From positions 54,785-104,733 of the forward strand of contig JBBHKE010002506.1 of assembly GCA_037447655.1 (NCBI GenBank): a DNA stretch of 49,949 bases. Direction: 5' to 3'. Each line of letters opens with the position of its first letter. The stretch's first letter is position 1. Of the stretch, positions 1 through 12,090 are shown one piece after another. The position numbers and the translations under genes were made by a program. This DNA is from Zygnema cylindricum. Lineage: Eukaryota; Streptophyta; Zygnematophyceae; Zygnematales; Zygnemataceae. The notes beneath the pieces were generated by a model. The model was not told where the DNA came from. It worked only from the letters and a program-made list of their open reading frames with translations, and ran no database searches.

Positions 1-11
1 AAATGTTAAAA

Positions 12-497
12 CAGATTGTAGCTTGTCAAAAATTGTACGTTTTAAGTACAGATTGTAGCTTGTCAAAAATTGTACGTTTTAAGTACAGATTGTAGCTTGT
101 CAAAAATTGTACGTTTTAAGTACAGATTGTAGCTTGTCGAAAATTGTACGTTTTAAGTACAGATTGTAGCTTGTCGAAAATTGTACGTTTTAAGTACAGA
201 TTGTAGCTTGTCAAAAATTGTACGTTTTAAGTACAGATTGTAGCTTGTCAAAAATTGTACGTTTTAAGTACAGATTGTAGCTTGTCAAAAATTGTACGTT
301 TTAAGTACAGATTGTAGCTTGTCAAAAATTGTACGTTTTAAGTACAGATTGTAGCTTGTCAAAAATTGTACGTTTTAAGTACAGATTGTAGCTTGTCAAA
401 AATTGTACGTTTTAAGTACAGATTGTAGCTTGTCAAAAATTGTACGTTTTAAGTACAGATTGTAGCTTGTCAAAAATTGTACGTTTTAAGTACAGAT
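12..497. repeat. 37-bp tandem minisatellite, 13 copies
   Basis: Thirteen consecutive 37-bp units begin at 12, 49, 86 and so on to 456, with a partial unit from 493. Each unit contains CAGATTGTAGCTTGTC followed by an A-run and ATTGTACGTTTTAAGTA. Copies are nearly identical; those starting at 123 and 160 share an A-to-G change (GTCGAAAA). There are no spacers and no coding potential. Confidence 0.97.
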
Positions 498-814
498 TAG
501 TACAAGGTACATATCCGTTCAGTTTAAATTTGACGGTCAATCCGTCGAACAACTTATGACTTCGAAAAATCGTAACAACCGGTAAGAAATTGCCGACCTT
601 ACGATCGTCGACCGTCATAAAAAAAGCAACAATTCGCAAGGCCGGCCAAAGTTTACGGAATTAAAACTGTGGCAACCACATGTAAATAAAACTGCTGCGC
701 GCAGACACTTTCTCACTTTACGTGACCATGCTGGCTTTTAACTTAGCAGCAAAATTGAAATCTAATCGCGAATTGTGGCCTGATTTGGTCGCGCGTAACG
801 ACGCGCATATTTTT
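498..814. other. gene-free stretch
   Basis: Unique-looking sequence between two tandem repeats. Short open frames on both strands have no recognisable domain. I see no gene or RNA here. Confidence 0.5.
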
Positions 815-1012
815 CATTTAGTTTCATTGATATTTTTACTGGGGTCCGTTTTAATATCGTGTACGAAGTTTATTTCGCATCATTTAGTTTCATTGATATT
901 TTTACGCGGGTCCGTTTTAATATCGTGTACGAAGTTTATTTCGCATCATTTAGTTTCATTGATATTTTTACGCGGGTCCGTTTTATTATCGTGTACGAAG
1001 TTTATTTCGTTT
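815..1012. repeat. 66-bp tandem repeat, 3 copies
   Basis: Units start at 815, 881 and 947, each beginning CATTTAGTTTCATTGATATT. The last copy degenerates near its end. The 66-bp period is a multiple of three, so open frames across it are repetitive by construction and are not evidence of a gene. Confidence 0.93.
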
Positions 1013-1471
1013 CGTGCGAGTTAATTTATCCGTATCACGTCGTCCTTTAATTTGAGTTTAAGTTCTATGTGTGATTCGCGATTAGATTTCTAATGCCATC
1101 ACAATAAAAGACAAAACAACCGACAGCTTTGCTTACTTTTTGAGCTACTTCGAAAGTTGTGCATTTGCCGGTGCCCGAGAAATCCGGGCAGATGAAACCT
1201 CAAAGTCTTTTGCGTGTTTTGTCACGGTGCGTAAAAAATGGCAGTTAGGAACCTCCGATCTCCCAATTACCAAAGATCCTTAATGGCACTTTGAAGGACG
1301 TCCAATCTACAGTACAGTAGTTATAACTCTCCATATGTAGCTGACGCTGACTCGCTGGACCAAAATATGAGCGTCTGTGATTGGTTTCAGAATAATTTTC
1401 AATTATTGTATCGAGACGTATTTGGACTACAGCCGTTTCGGTCAATCATTGAGATTCGCTGATTCGATGGC

Positions 1472-1600
1472 TATAAGCATTTTGCATCCGTACATGTCTC
1501 TAAACATTTTGTATCCGTACATGACTCTAAACATTTTTCATCCGTACATGGCTCTAAACATTTTTCATCCGTACATGGCTCTAAACATTTTGCATCCGTG
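1472..1600. repeat. 27-bp tandem repeat, about 5 copies
   Basis: Five imperfect units of the form AAACATTTT(G/T)(C/T)ATCCGTACATG followed by a CT-containing tail. The period is again a multiple of three and gives a repetitive open frame that I do not treat as a gene. Confidence 0.88.
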
Positions 1601-2924
1601 TCGACGCTATCTACAATTTAAAAGGAGTACACATACGTATTCCCTACGATCTTCCAGGACAAATTCTGAACTGACAAATATGAGATACGTCATATTTAAA
1701 AGAAGCGTAAGCAAATCAATTGGCGGCATTGCGACCACCGACAGCCACGTGTTCAAGATTATTTTGTACAATCGGAGATTCTGTACGTCATCGCGCCCCC
1801 AAGAACTTGGATATAGTTACAAAAAGTCGCACTGATGCAACTTGGAGCCCTGTACGGTTTCGTACGACAACACTAAAACTGACACTTTGCGATGCTTGAG
1901 ATCTGGACCGTTCAAATAACAGAGCTCACGCGCTGGATTTCAGGGGTCAAGCCCTGAAGCTCCAATGATTAGCATTCCACACTATTTGATGTACTGGTAT
2001 CAGGGAATAAAGGACGAGGCTGGCCCACAGGCCGTGAATGATCGGTTTTTACCGTTTGCTTTAGCCTCTAGACCACGTTTTTCTTGTCGGTCCGTCCAAA
2101 TTGTAATCAGTGGTCTTTGCGGTCCAGAGTCCAGAGTCCTGTACCTAATATAGTCGGAAGGTACGAAGTACGAACAATACCACAGCTTGTCTGGGCTCCA
2201 TTGGTTCGTAAATCTTAGCTTTAATGTGCAAAATAGTAAGCCCAAAGTCAATATAATATGCATATAGTGCGAGTAGTGGCCTTGTGGAACAATATTGCAC
2301 CTTCAGTCAATAGTGAAATTCACACCTGCAGTGAAACCGTAATAATTTTCAATTCAATTTTGATTTCCGGGAGAATATTTTGGTGTAAAGTACACCCTAA
2401 ATAGCTATTAGTGTAAGTAAATTATTAGTGTTACGAAACAAATAGTGTTATAAACTTTATTTTGAGTTCAAGGACCTAACGCCAACAAAACATTAACGCT
2501 AATTTACACATCAAAAACTAACTTGAAAACACATTCTCATATTGTAGTCGCTATAGCTTGTGCTCACATTGTAGAGGTTTCAAAAAGTGCGAACAGTTCA
2601 CGCTATTCTCCCCATCTTTATCACTGAATCAAATTGCAGTGCGCTTTCTCGTATCGAAGCCACTCACTTTCTCTTGTCAACGTCGTTATCTAACAGTTTT
2701 TATGCAGTTTCACCTAAAATAACGAGAAATCTTAATACAGACTAGCACATTTTGATGAAAAGTGAGGTTGACACAAATTTGGACCTCTACTTACTATGTT
2801 GTACCACTTATATTGTTTTTATCCGAGAACATCATTAAAGAAAATATTGCCAATATTCTCTAAAGGACTGGGAGGTAACGATGACCATTGGATATTCATT
2901 CGCGAGGCATTCGCTTCAATTTTT
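1601..2924. other. gene-free stretch
   Basis: No recognisable coding exon, RNA gene or TIR element. Short frames at 1965-2263 on both strands carry no motif. Confidence 0.5.
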
Positions 2925-2969
2925 TTGTAACAAACAACCCACCTTGAGGAGGTGGGTTGCATGTTACAA
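2925..2969. repeat. 20-bp inverted repeat (hairpin)
   Basis: Left arm 2925-2944 (TTGTAACAAACAACCCACCT) pairs with right arm 2950-2969 with two mismatches; the inner 10 bp (CAACCCACCT / AGGTGGGTTG) are perfect. The loop is 5 bases. Function unknown; it may be the core of a foldback element. Confidence 0.85.
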
Positions 2970-4080
2970 TAATCAAAGAGTCATGACACACTATAAACTT
3001 ATGATTTGTGTCACGATGGGCTACCATTGGGATTCTCAAATTTGCACATGATAAGTACCTTCCAAAATCTAATCGACAACACAAAATTAATCTGATAACA
3101 CTCTTTCCTCGCACTATTTTTGGCAACGCTTTTTCGTCACACGAAAAAAAAGGAACTCTAGTAAATGAGCTAGTGTAGAAGACAAGACGTTTGCAACGAG
3201 TACATATTTTTGTCGTATGGTGCGCAAGCACATGGTACAAAAGTTAAGATTTTAAGTTAGAATTGGTCTGTGGAAAAATCTTCGACGATTTTCAATATCC
3301 CATCTTAACTTACGCGGTACCGCTCAATTTAGAACACATGTTTTACAAGCTTTACGAGATGTAACATCGTTCAAAATATAATAGGCCATAACGTTGGCCG
3401 TACAATTACATAAATTCTTGATGGAACTTCACCCAATTAAACCTTTCCTATATAGTAAACGAAAAAAGATGTTATTTATTCTAATTTAGATCCAAGAGTT
3501 GTAATTTAGAGGCGACGATATTATGTTGATAACACTTATAGCGATTCACGGTGTAATGTACAGGATAACCGTTGACTTAAATAATTATGTACAGAGAACT
3601 AGGGTAAAGCGAGCTCAAACGTTGATTAGAAAATAGTGTAGAAACTCCTCATTTTTAATCGTATTATAAGCACAAAAGTTGTAAAATAGACGACGTCCTT
3701 CAAGATTTTTCGCTACACTACGCTTTTTTTATACCTTTTGAGCATTATAATACGGAAAAAATGAGTCATTTTCCTGCAAGACCTGAACTAATAAATTGAT
3801 GTTTTTCGAATGGGTTTCCGGGCGTTTACATATACAAGCTGACGTAAGATCTCATCTGACCTCATCTGTACGGTAAAGTGTAAAGAGATTCTAATGAGCA
3901 ATGAAAATTTCACGTCCCCGCCTCCTTCAGGCTGCCATCGTCCACATCCCGTCACGTACTACATCGTTGTATTAATTATTGTAAGGAAAACAAACAAAAT
4001 AAAATACAAACTTTTTAGAAATATATACATTTTCCGATTTCCGTGAAGGTTTAGGTTTGAAGATGTAAATTACAGTACAC
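2970..4080. other. gene-free stretch with one orphan TIR end
   Basis: AT-rich non-coding sequence. The end of a TACACCG-type TIR element, reading GCGATTCACGGTGTA, lies at 3541-3555, but I could not find its partner. 3912-4020 resembles 17078-17190 (shared CTCCTTCAGGCTG and GTCCACATC), so it is probably an old repeat. Confidence 0.5.
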
Positions 4081-4301
4081 TACACCGTCGATCGTATTTA
4101 GCGTGTATGTTCTTTTCACCACTAAAAACATCTTATCTCCGTACACGTTTGTCCAATTTTCAATTTAGGACCGCCATTCGTAAGCCGAGAATACAACCTT
4201 TCAATCGCAACCGCCAGATCCACAATCCGACAGGTATGTACAGAGAAAAGATGTTTTAAGAGACAAAAAATATATGCACGCTAGATTCGATTGACGGTGT
4301 A
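4081..4301. mobile_element. TACACCG-type TIR element (MITE-like)
   Basis: Starts TACACCGTCGATCG and ends CGATTGACGGTGTA, which are inverted copies. The outermost bases are TA at both ends, consistent with insertion at a TA dinucleotide. A subterminal block (AAACATCTTATCTCCGTACA) recurs in inverted form near the other end. There is no coding capacity, so it is non-autonomous. Confidence 0.8.
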
Positions 4302-4343
4302 CCAAATTTAGTGGACTTTTGGGAGATCGTGAAAACACAATAC

Positions 4344-4556
4344 TACACCGTGAATCGCTATTATCGTTAATGTTTATTTCGTCTCTTCAAACATCTTTTC
4401 TCCATATACATTTGTCAGATTGTAAAATCTGACGGTTGCGATTGAAAGGTAACATTTGAGCTTCCGATTGGCGGTCCTAAATTGAAAATTGGACAAATGT
4501 GTACGGATAAAAGATGTTTTCAGTGTGGATAATATTATTAACGCTAATAGTGATGC
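4344..4556. mobile_element. TACACCG-type TIR element, opposite orientation
   Basis: Begins TACACCGTGAATCGCTATTA. The interior matches the element at 4081-4301 in inverted orientation: both carry the AAACATCTT...CTCC block and the GGCGGTCCTAAATTGAAAAT block. The right end (GCTAATAGTGATGCA) is degenerate. It is probably an older copy of the same family. Confidence 0.72.
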
Positions 4557-5036
4557 ACAGTGGTACTGTAGCCGCGAGAAATCAGGAAACCTCATATTCT
4601 ATCACATGTGTCAAATAACAAATAAACAATCTGATTGGCCAACATTTCCCGAGAAAATTTTACGAAACGCTCCTAGGGTATGTCCCCATGTACTTGTAAT
4701 TTAGCGAAATTACTTTGTATGTTGGCGTGGATCCGCCGGACCCGGTTTTCAAGTGTCCCTGTGTCTGTAAGGACAAAATCGTAACTTACGCTTGTGACGA
4801 TTGTATACGTCGACAATACCTGTGACGGTTGTCAACGTTTATAATTTGTGGTCGCACGTTACTTTTTGGAACTACTTGTGACGTCGCATGTCTTACAGTG
4901 ACATTGTAGACGTAACGCCTTCCGGCATGTGCCGTTTCACGGTTGAAGACGAGGCGCTTTGCCTTCGCGTCTCCTATCCGGTCGACGTGAAATGGCATCG
5001 GAATTTGAAGAGCCCGCAAAAAAGAAACCTGTACTG

Positions 5037-5190
5037 GACGAAAACGGACAAAACCAAAGAAACTGTTTACTTTTATTCGTCGTATTCGAACGTAAACGGA
5101 CAAAACATAACGAGACGAAAACGGACAAAACCAAAGAAATTGTTTACTTTTATTCGTCGTATTCGAACGTAAACGGACAAAACATAACGA
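5037..5190. repeat. 76-bp tandem duplication
   Basis: Two near-identical 76-bp units start at 5037 and 5113, each beginning GACGAAAACGGACAAAACCA. Frames crossing it have no recognisable domain. Confidence 0.9.
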
Positions 5191-6549
5191 ATTCTGTACT
5201 TTTCTTTGTCCTTGGAAATCGTATGAAAATTTTCGAAAATTACGGCACGTGCGAATACATGTTCTTATTTTTTTATCGAAAATACCTAGTTTTAAAACAC
5301 ATCGCGCATGTGTTTTAAACGTAAGGTTGAAGATGATGTTTTTTGTCGTGGAAGTGGGTCGAAAAACACAAGACGACAAATTTTCGTACATCCTAAGTTA
5401 GAGGATAACGCAAATTGTACTCTACAAATTTTCGATTCCTTCGTACGGCTGCAACTTTGGCAATACGGCGCTAAGTTTTACAGGAAAACGACAGAAAAAA
5501 ACCCTTACTTATTCACATGGGGACATACCCTTAGCCTTCATAAAAAGGAAACTGATTCGCCCAATTTGGTTCATCCCAAAAATAAAATTTAACGCGAAAA
5601 ATAGCTGTAATTTCATTTTTTTCACATATTTCTGTTTTTCCGTACATTTTTTTACATTTTGCTTGAATATTTCCACTCGGCAAATTATGAACGGACAAAT
5701 TTGTGCGCCATTTCATAAAATGGAGACATAAAAAAAAAAAAAAACAACAACAAAATGTTAATCACAAGGTATATAGTCCGTACAGATCTACATATAGTCA
5801 GCACATATCTTAATGTGTAATCCGTACTGCCTTACATATAGGCTGTATCCATCTTTTAAATGCAATCCGTACAGACTCTATGTAGGCCGTTCATACCTAG
5901 TGCCAGCTCATTTTCGTCAACAAAATAGAAAATACGGACCTCAGGTTCCCAGAGCGGATGTCGGTGCATGATTTTCACAAAAGACAGATGCGGAGTTTCC
6001 ATTGCACATATAAATAAATCTCAGCCGTTCAATATCAGTCGAGCTTCGTCTAATCTTGAGGTCCATCGCTACAGGATCGCATTAGTCGTACAGATCTAAA
6101 CCGTACATCCGAGTTCAGGTAATGAAGAGTTCACGATGCGAATGACGCCGACACCAGATTGTCACTCCCACAGAAAAGAACAAATTAACGGCTAGCTATT
6201 TTGTCCTAAGACTAAAAAAAATACATACGAATAGGACAAGTCATGCATACTCAATGACCGAGGCCAGAAATCAATATCCGAAGCTGACAGGTCACAATGG
6301 ACTTACGAAAACGACAGAGACAATCACATGATGTACTTTCCATCCGTACCAGCAAAAGGAGGTACTTCCGACAGTGTCCCCGATTTGTCGACGAACGGGA
6401 ACCTTAAAAAGTAGTCAAGAAAAGCCACCTGGTTACTCTTTTTTGGTTCTAAATGTCGGTGCCGACCACTGTACGGACACTAACACTGTACGAAATGGAC
6501 AGGCAGATTGAATCCGTACGCGTAAAAGGCAACTCAATGTGGTCTTCTT
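5191..6549. other. gene-free stretch
   Basis: No recognisable coding exon. There is an A-run near 5730 and many short GTAC-containing words. I see nothing else. Confidence 0.45.
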
Positions 6550-6769
6550 GAAAGTAACGTATAAGAGAGAGGGGGAGAGAGGGAGAGAGAGAAAGAGGGG
6601 AAAAAATACGATTTTTTGAAAGAGGCACATAAGAGAGAAAACGAGACAGGGAGAGAGAGAGAGGGGAAAAAGAGCTATCGTGAGAGGGAGAGAAGCAGAG
6701 AGAGCGAGAGAGAGAGGAAGTGAGGAGGGAAAGGGAGAGAAAAAGAAGAGAAAAAAAGTGGGAGTGTGT

Positions 6770-6801
<32 letters not shown>

Positions 6802-6900
6802 GAGAGAGAGAGAGAGGAGAATTAAGAGGAGATGGACAGAAGAATGGAGGTAAGAGGAAATTCACAAATGTGGAGAAAAGGGGGGTAGAGGGAGAGATAT
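6550..6900. repeat. GA-rich purine tract
   Basis: Low-complexity (GA)n and GGGA sequence with a short (GT)n run near 6766-6780. It gives long spurious frames rich in Glu/Arg on the plus strand and Ser/Leu on the minus strand. Confidence 0.92.
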
Positions 6901-8330
6901 GCAATGATGGCGGGGGAGGAAGAGATATGGTTTACGATGAGAGGCTGAGAGATGTGTGTCAGAGTGGAGAATGTTCCTCTACCTGGTTTTGTCAACATTT
7001 TGTTAAATTTTTTTGTGTTTTCAGTCCATTGTCCTAGGTGGCAAAAAACATTCATAAGTTGATTTTGTCGTTATTTGGTTTTTAAATCTGCTGTTGGAGG
7101 AGTAGAGTGAAAAAAAAATTGAATTTAGGTTTTAACAAATTATACTCTTTCTCAAAATGACTTAGAAAGATGGAAGTTATAGATATAGAAGTAAAAAATG
7201 GAACAAATAAAAAAAAACAAGCAGTTAATATAACAATTAAATCAAAATATAATCAAGCGGCCAAATGTATTTTCACTTGAATAAGTGTAGAAAGCTTTTG
7301 TACCTTTATCCTTGATTTATTCCATTTTTTGATGCATAATTTTTTTTAGTTTGGATAGTTTTTTTTTTTCAGTTTCCGTTCTTGAATTATTGACATCAAT
7401 GTACATTTTCCCACTATTTTTAGTTTTATTTTATTTTATTTTTTTAATATTGTTTATCATTACTATTGCATCTCATTCTTTTTTCATTAATTTTTTTTCC
7501 ATTGGGGACATGAATTCACGTGACGTCTCCTTTTTTTGAATTCTTAACTTAAAAGTTTTCAAACTACACTAAAAATTATGGGAAGGATTGGAAAAGAAGA
7601 AACAAGAAAAAAACTTTTCTTTTTGCATCGTTGTATGACAACTCATGAGTGGACAACTAAAAAAAAAAAAATGTTTAGCGGTTCATGTACGATGACGACA
7701 AATATAATTGATTTTTGTTTTTTGTTACGAATTTATTTTATCTAATACCTTAATTTTAGATTTTTTTTTGTTGCACCAATATTATTTGACCGTTCTTGTC
7801 ATAAATTTTGCTTTTATCCATAATTCTAAATTTGGCGTAAAATTTTATTCGTTGATTAGTGGATGGAGAGGAGTTTTTGTTTTCCTTTTATTTATTTTTA
7901 CTCCAAATTACCGATTCAGGAGAAAAGATAAAAATCCAATGTTCTTGAAAGTTTTCAAATCATGTTAAATTTTCAAAGAAAGTAATGATTACTGTTTAGA
8001 CTAACTCCTTTCTTTTTTTAATCCAATTCTTTTTCAAATATTCCTTAATCCAAATTATTTTGTAATCCACTGTAAATTATGATGGTTTCCAAATATAATC
8101 AATGTTAACATCCACGTCACTATTCCAGTATATTACAGATTTCAATGGAAAATTTCTTGTCAATATACTATTTTGTTCATTTTTTTAAAAAATAATACCT
8201 TTATTTACATTTTTTTTTTTTTAATTGAAATGAGCTGTTTTCTTTTATCTTTGGTCACACCTCAATAAGAGAGTGATATTTTTTATTCTAAAATAACAAA
8301 GTTTTTTTTTTTTTTTGCATGTTGTTTCAG
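6901..8330. other. AT-rich stretch upstream of the S41-like exons
   Basis: T-rich sequence ending in an acceptor-like GTTGTTTCAG at 8321-8330, so at least its 3' part is likely an intron. An ATG GAG with a good donor (GTAAGA) stands at 6844-6855 and could be a tiny first exon, but its phase does not match the downstream frame without an indel. I make no firm call. Confidence 0.4.
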
Positions 8331-10481
8331 GGAGTCGCAAGTGACAACGGAAAAAAAAACAAACTTCAAAATTTCCGACACAAATAAAACCAAATCTCAA
8401 ATTTTATGCGGAGAAAAATTTGACCGAGAAAGCAGAAGCAGCACCGAATCACTTCTTTTTTTATGGACCTTTGTTGTTTTCCTCATTTTGGCATCTACTG
8501 CTCTGTTACCGACAACGGCTGAACCAACGGATGCGTGCGAAACTATCGGAGACTTATTTTACAATCGAGAAAACGTTTTTCTTTCGCAATACAAAGCGTG
8601 TCTGAAAACTTTTCGATACCGCCCCAAAGTTGCCAAAAAAGTTTTAAATACCATTTGGAAAACCCTCGTACATATTTACCCGTATACTAATATTGCGATC
8701 GAATCTCCGGACCCAAGAATCTATAGTAAAACTCGACTTCGAATGCAACTTACGAGGATAAAAAATACGAATTATTCGAACGATTTTGACTTTCATAAGG
8801 ATCTTATGTCCACTATTAGTGGTTTGAAAGATGGACATACTCAATGGGTATCAAAATGTTTCGCGGGAGTCGCAACAGTTTTGACCGTCTTTCCCATGGT
8901 TCAAGTTTTCAATAAAACGGAGAACAGAACTGTCGTGAAAATCGCTCCGTTGAAAGGTAAGAAACCGAGTCTCATATATAGTTCTTTTTTAACATTTTTG
9001 CTTTTTCTCTTATTTGCTTTTTTCTTTTTTGCTTTTCACTTATTCGCTTTTCCCTTTTTTTTTTTCCCCATGTTAAATCAAACGAATTCTCCAATTCCCA
9101 AAAAATTTAAAAAAATATTAAATTTTTATACTTTTTTTTTTTTTCCCCATGGTAAATCAAACGAATTCTCCAAATACCAAAAAATGTAAAAAAATAATAA
9201 ATTTTCATACTTTTTTTTCTTTTATTTAATCCTAAAGTCTCCCCTAAACCCTTACATAAAAGAGTAACCCTTATATTGACTCCCCCCTCCATATTTTTTA
9301 CGTTATCACGACTATTATTCTTCCTTTCCGTCAATAAACGCAACATTTTTTTTTCACTTGCCACACTAAATTCGGTGTCTTTTTTCTTCAATTCATCCCT
9401 TTCTTTCCTCCTCTTCTGTTCCTCGTTCTTTCCCCCCTCACTCTTTCACATCATCCCCATGCTCCTACATTTCCATTCTCTTTTTCCCCCTCCTTCCCCC
9501 CCTTTTCCCCCACTTTCCTCCGTCTTCAACCCTATTTTCATCCATTTTTTCCCCCTTTTTCCCCCCACTCCCCCTTTTTTCCTCCTCTACCCCTCCCCCC
9601 TCCCGCCCCCTCCTTTTTCCCTCCCCCCCTCCCTCTCCTCTCCCTTGCCCTTCCCTTCTCCCTCCTTTCCTTCCTGTTCAGTTTCCCTTCCCCTTTTCCC
9701 CTTTCCCCCCCTTTCCCCCTTTTCCCTCTATCCTATTCCCTCTATCCCCCATTCCCCTTTCCCCCTTTCCCCCTTTTCCCACTTTCCCCCTTTTCCCCGC
9801 ACCCCCTTCATTTTTTTTCTTTATAGTTATCCGTACATTCACCTATTCACTTATTAATTTATTTACTTGCTTTATTTTATTACCCATTAATTAGTCTAAT
9901 AGCTCGCTTTTTTCATCTAATTATTCACTCATGTATTTCCCCTTTTCCCCTTTTTCCCTATTTTCATTTTTCCCATTGTCCTTTTTCCCCTTCTTTCCTT
10001 TTTCCCATTTTTCCCCCTTCCCCTTTTTCCCAAATTTTCTTTTTCCTTTTCCCCTTTTTTTCTTTTTCCTTTTTGTTTCTTTTTCCCTTATCTCATTTTT
10101 TTCCTTTTTCCCCTTTTCTCCTTTTCCCCTTCTCCCCCTTTTCCCCCTTTTTCCTCTTTCCCCTTTTCCTTTTTCCCCAGTTATGGACATTTTCCTCAAC
10201 AGCCCCAGCTTCACTCCCGTCTTTTCCGGAACCGCGGCGTCACTCAATGTCACGTCCGTACGTGATTTTGCCGGCGCCCGTGTCCTCCGAATCGACGGCC
10301 AGGATGTGCTCGATTACGTCGAGCGACGGGCAAAATCTGTCGGCGGATACCGATCGCTGCAGGCACGTGTGAACACGCTCTTCATGCGATCGACCTATTC
10401 GATGGGAAGTTTGTACTTCGGAGATATGATGGCGCCGACCATCATGCCGGAAAACGACACGCTGACGATTACGGTTCAAAG
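8331..10481 (+). CDS. secreted S41-like peptidase, N-terminal half (two exons, probably truncated)
   Basis: Exons 8331-8956 and 10181-10481, joined in phase (AAA G / TT ATG); donors GTAAGA and GTACAG. Exon 1 has a hydrophobic segment (SLLFLWTFVVFLILAST) followed by TTAEP, like a signal peptide or anchor. It then has DFHKDLMSTISGLKDGHTQW, which resembles the Asp-Gly-His-Thr turn of the N-terminal region of fungal/oomycete-type S41 peptidases, and a PMVQVFNKTENRT segment. Exon 2 continues with VLRIDGQDVLDYVERRAKS, RSLQARVNTLF and MPENDTLTITVQ, all in the order of that family. Both exons are free of frameshifts. No exon for the catalytic Ser/Lys half is visible before the histidine kinase starts at 20034; reading through the last donor meets a stop at 10570. 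No in-frame ATG lies near the start, so an upstream exon or a frameshift is needed. It is probably a 5' gene fragment. Family call is by motif resemblance only. Confidence 0.68.
8957..10180 (+). other. S41-like gene intron with a giant pyrimidine tract
   Basis: From about 9400 to 10180 the sense strand is almost only C and T (CCCCTTTTCCC-type), ending directly at the acceptor CCCCAG at 10180. Long Pro/Phe/Ser frames here are composition artefacts. Confidence 0.85.
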
Positions 10482-10820
10482 GTACAGTACGCTTCGGCAT
10501 CGTACGGACACCTTAGAATCATACGGACACCTTAGAATCGCGTCCGTCGGATATGATCGCACAATTGCGTGATTGTGTGGACCGAGGATTTTTAAATGTT
10601 AATACGAAATCACTCAAATCAGAATATATAAATAGTAATTAATGGTGATGTGTATCGGAGGCCCATTGCCGATATTTGACATGTACCAAATTTTGGGTAC
10701 CCGATAATCGACATATCGCTTCGATATATCGAAGAGCTCAATACCGTGACTTTTAACAAAAAATATCTCCCGATATATTGATATATTTATACCGTGATAT
10801 ATTGAAGCGGGCAAGTGCCA
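10482..10820. other. gene-free stretch with CGATAT-rich sequence
   Basis: Follows the last S41-like exon. 10680-10805 is rich in CGATAT/ATATCG words in both orientations, like the ends of an old transposon into which the hAT element at 10829 was inserted. CGATAT words recur at 14165-14230 and 16740-16790. Confidence 0.45.
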
Positions 10821-10828
10821 CCTCGGGG

Positions 10829-11460
10829 CAGAGGTCGCAAAAGTCAAAAAATTTCATACCCAAAACCGACCGTTTTTTTTTTTTCAAAATCTGAGTACCC
10901 GACGCCCGACCGAGTTTTGTCACGCTCCAAAATTGTTAACCGTTAACCGACCGTCGTTTACGAAAAAAAAAATTAACCGAATCTTGATTTTTCGCGACTA
11001 ACCGTGCCCGCCCGTAACCGAAAAAGTACAAAATCAATCAATGTTCGACGGAATAAGCCAATAATGACGATTTGTCGCGTTCCCTAAGATTTGCGAAATG
11101 AATAGTGTTACTAACCGTGTCAGATTTGCGACGCTTTGTCGCATTCCCTTTGATTTGCGAAATAAATAGCTTACTACAGTACCGTGTCAGATTTGCGACG
11201 CTAATCATAATGTCACATACTTCCACGATGGCCAAAGTGTACAAAGTACAAGAATGTTGGATTATAGGGACAGTACAAAATTTTCATTTTTTTTGGTTTT
11301 TTGGTTGACCGACCGTAACCGACCGTTTTTTTTTTCCTGGTGAATCAACCGACCGTAACCGCCCGACCCCCAAAATTTGGCAACTGAATCCGTTCCGGAT
11401 CCGGCGCGGGCGGTCGGTTAACGGTCGGTCACGGTTTCGGTTGACAGTTTGCGACCTCTG
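10829..11460. mobile_element. non-autonomous hAT element, copy 1
   Basis: Ends are inverted copies: CAGAGGTCGCAAA at 10829 and TTTGCGACCTCTG ending at 11460. The element is flanked on both sides by the same 8 bases, CCTCGGGG (10821-10828 and 11461-11468), a perfect target-site duplication. An 8-bp duplication with CAG-starting TIRs is the hallmark of the hAT superfamily. The interior has many copies of AACCGACCG / CGGTCGGTT near both ends, likely transposase-binding repeats, and no transposase frame. It is 632 bp long. Confidence 0.92.
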
Positions 11461-11468
11461 CCTCGGGG

Positions 11469-11864
11469 ATGGTTTTCCGTACATTATTGGCGTACAACAT
11501 CTGTACGAACCCCCACCTCCCGCCAAAAACATCCCCAGTAATTTTTGTTGGTCCCGGAGCGATTATATCGAGCCCTCTCACCACTTGATATCCTATATAT
11601 TGAATATTGAATTTATCGCGATAAGAATTTTTCCGATACGCAACATCAGTAATAACTGTAGTGCAGCCAAGTACAGTATGTCAAGTTAATATAAAATTAT
11701 AAAGAGTTGTCACCACTATTTTTATGAGATACGGCCAAAAAAACTACAATAGTTCACTGAATTCGTGGTATAAAAAATGTGCGAAAATTGTTGGAAACTC
11801 TATCGGTCACAGCATACTTTAATCGTATTAAATAGTATTTAATACGCAATATAGTACGGAACAC
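11469..11864. other. gene-free stretch
   Basis: No recognisable exon. TATCG/CGATA words continue, consistent with the other side of the older element split by the hAT insertion. Confidence 0.4.
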
Positions 11865-11867
11865 CTG

Positions 11868-12080
11868 CATATGTACGTATTCCCCGCATATGTACGGAAT
11901 TCCCGCACATGTACGGAATTCCCGCACATGTACGGAATTCCCGCACATGTACGGAATTCTCGCACACGTACGAAATCTCCCGCACACGTACGGAATATCC
12001 CCGCACATGTACGGAATTCCCGCACATGTACGGAACTCCCGCGCGTGTACGAAATTACCGCACGTGTACGGAATTACCGC
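11868..12080. repeat. 19-bp tandem minisatellite running into an assembly gap
   Basis: About eleven units of CCGCACATGTACGGAATTC with substitutions (CACACGTACG, GCGTGTACG). Each unit carries GTAC. The array is cut by ten Ns at 12081-12090, so its true length is unknown and was probably collapsed. Confidence 0.95.
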
Positions 12081-12090
12081 NNNNNNNNNN
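12081..12090. other. assembly gap (10 N)
   Basis: Ten Ns at the end of a tandem repeat; a placeholder gap of unknown size. Confidence 0.99.

Noticed and set aside
12-497. CRISPR-like array of regular repeats
   Set aside because: Units are contiguous with no variable spacers, in a eukaryotic genome; it is a plain minisatellite. The same applies to 40902-41440.
2896-3240. 114-codon minus-strand frame covering the hairpin
   Set aside because: Composition and lack of motifs suggest chance; it reads through the inverted repeat.
9276-10180. Long Pro/Phe/Ser open frames
   Set aside because: They arise from a C/T-only tract and occur in several frames at once; no codon or domain signal.
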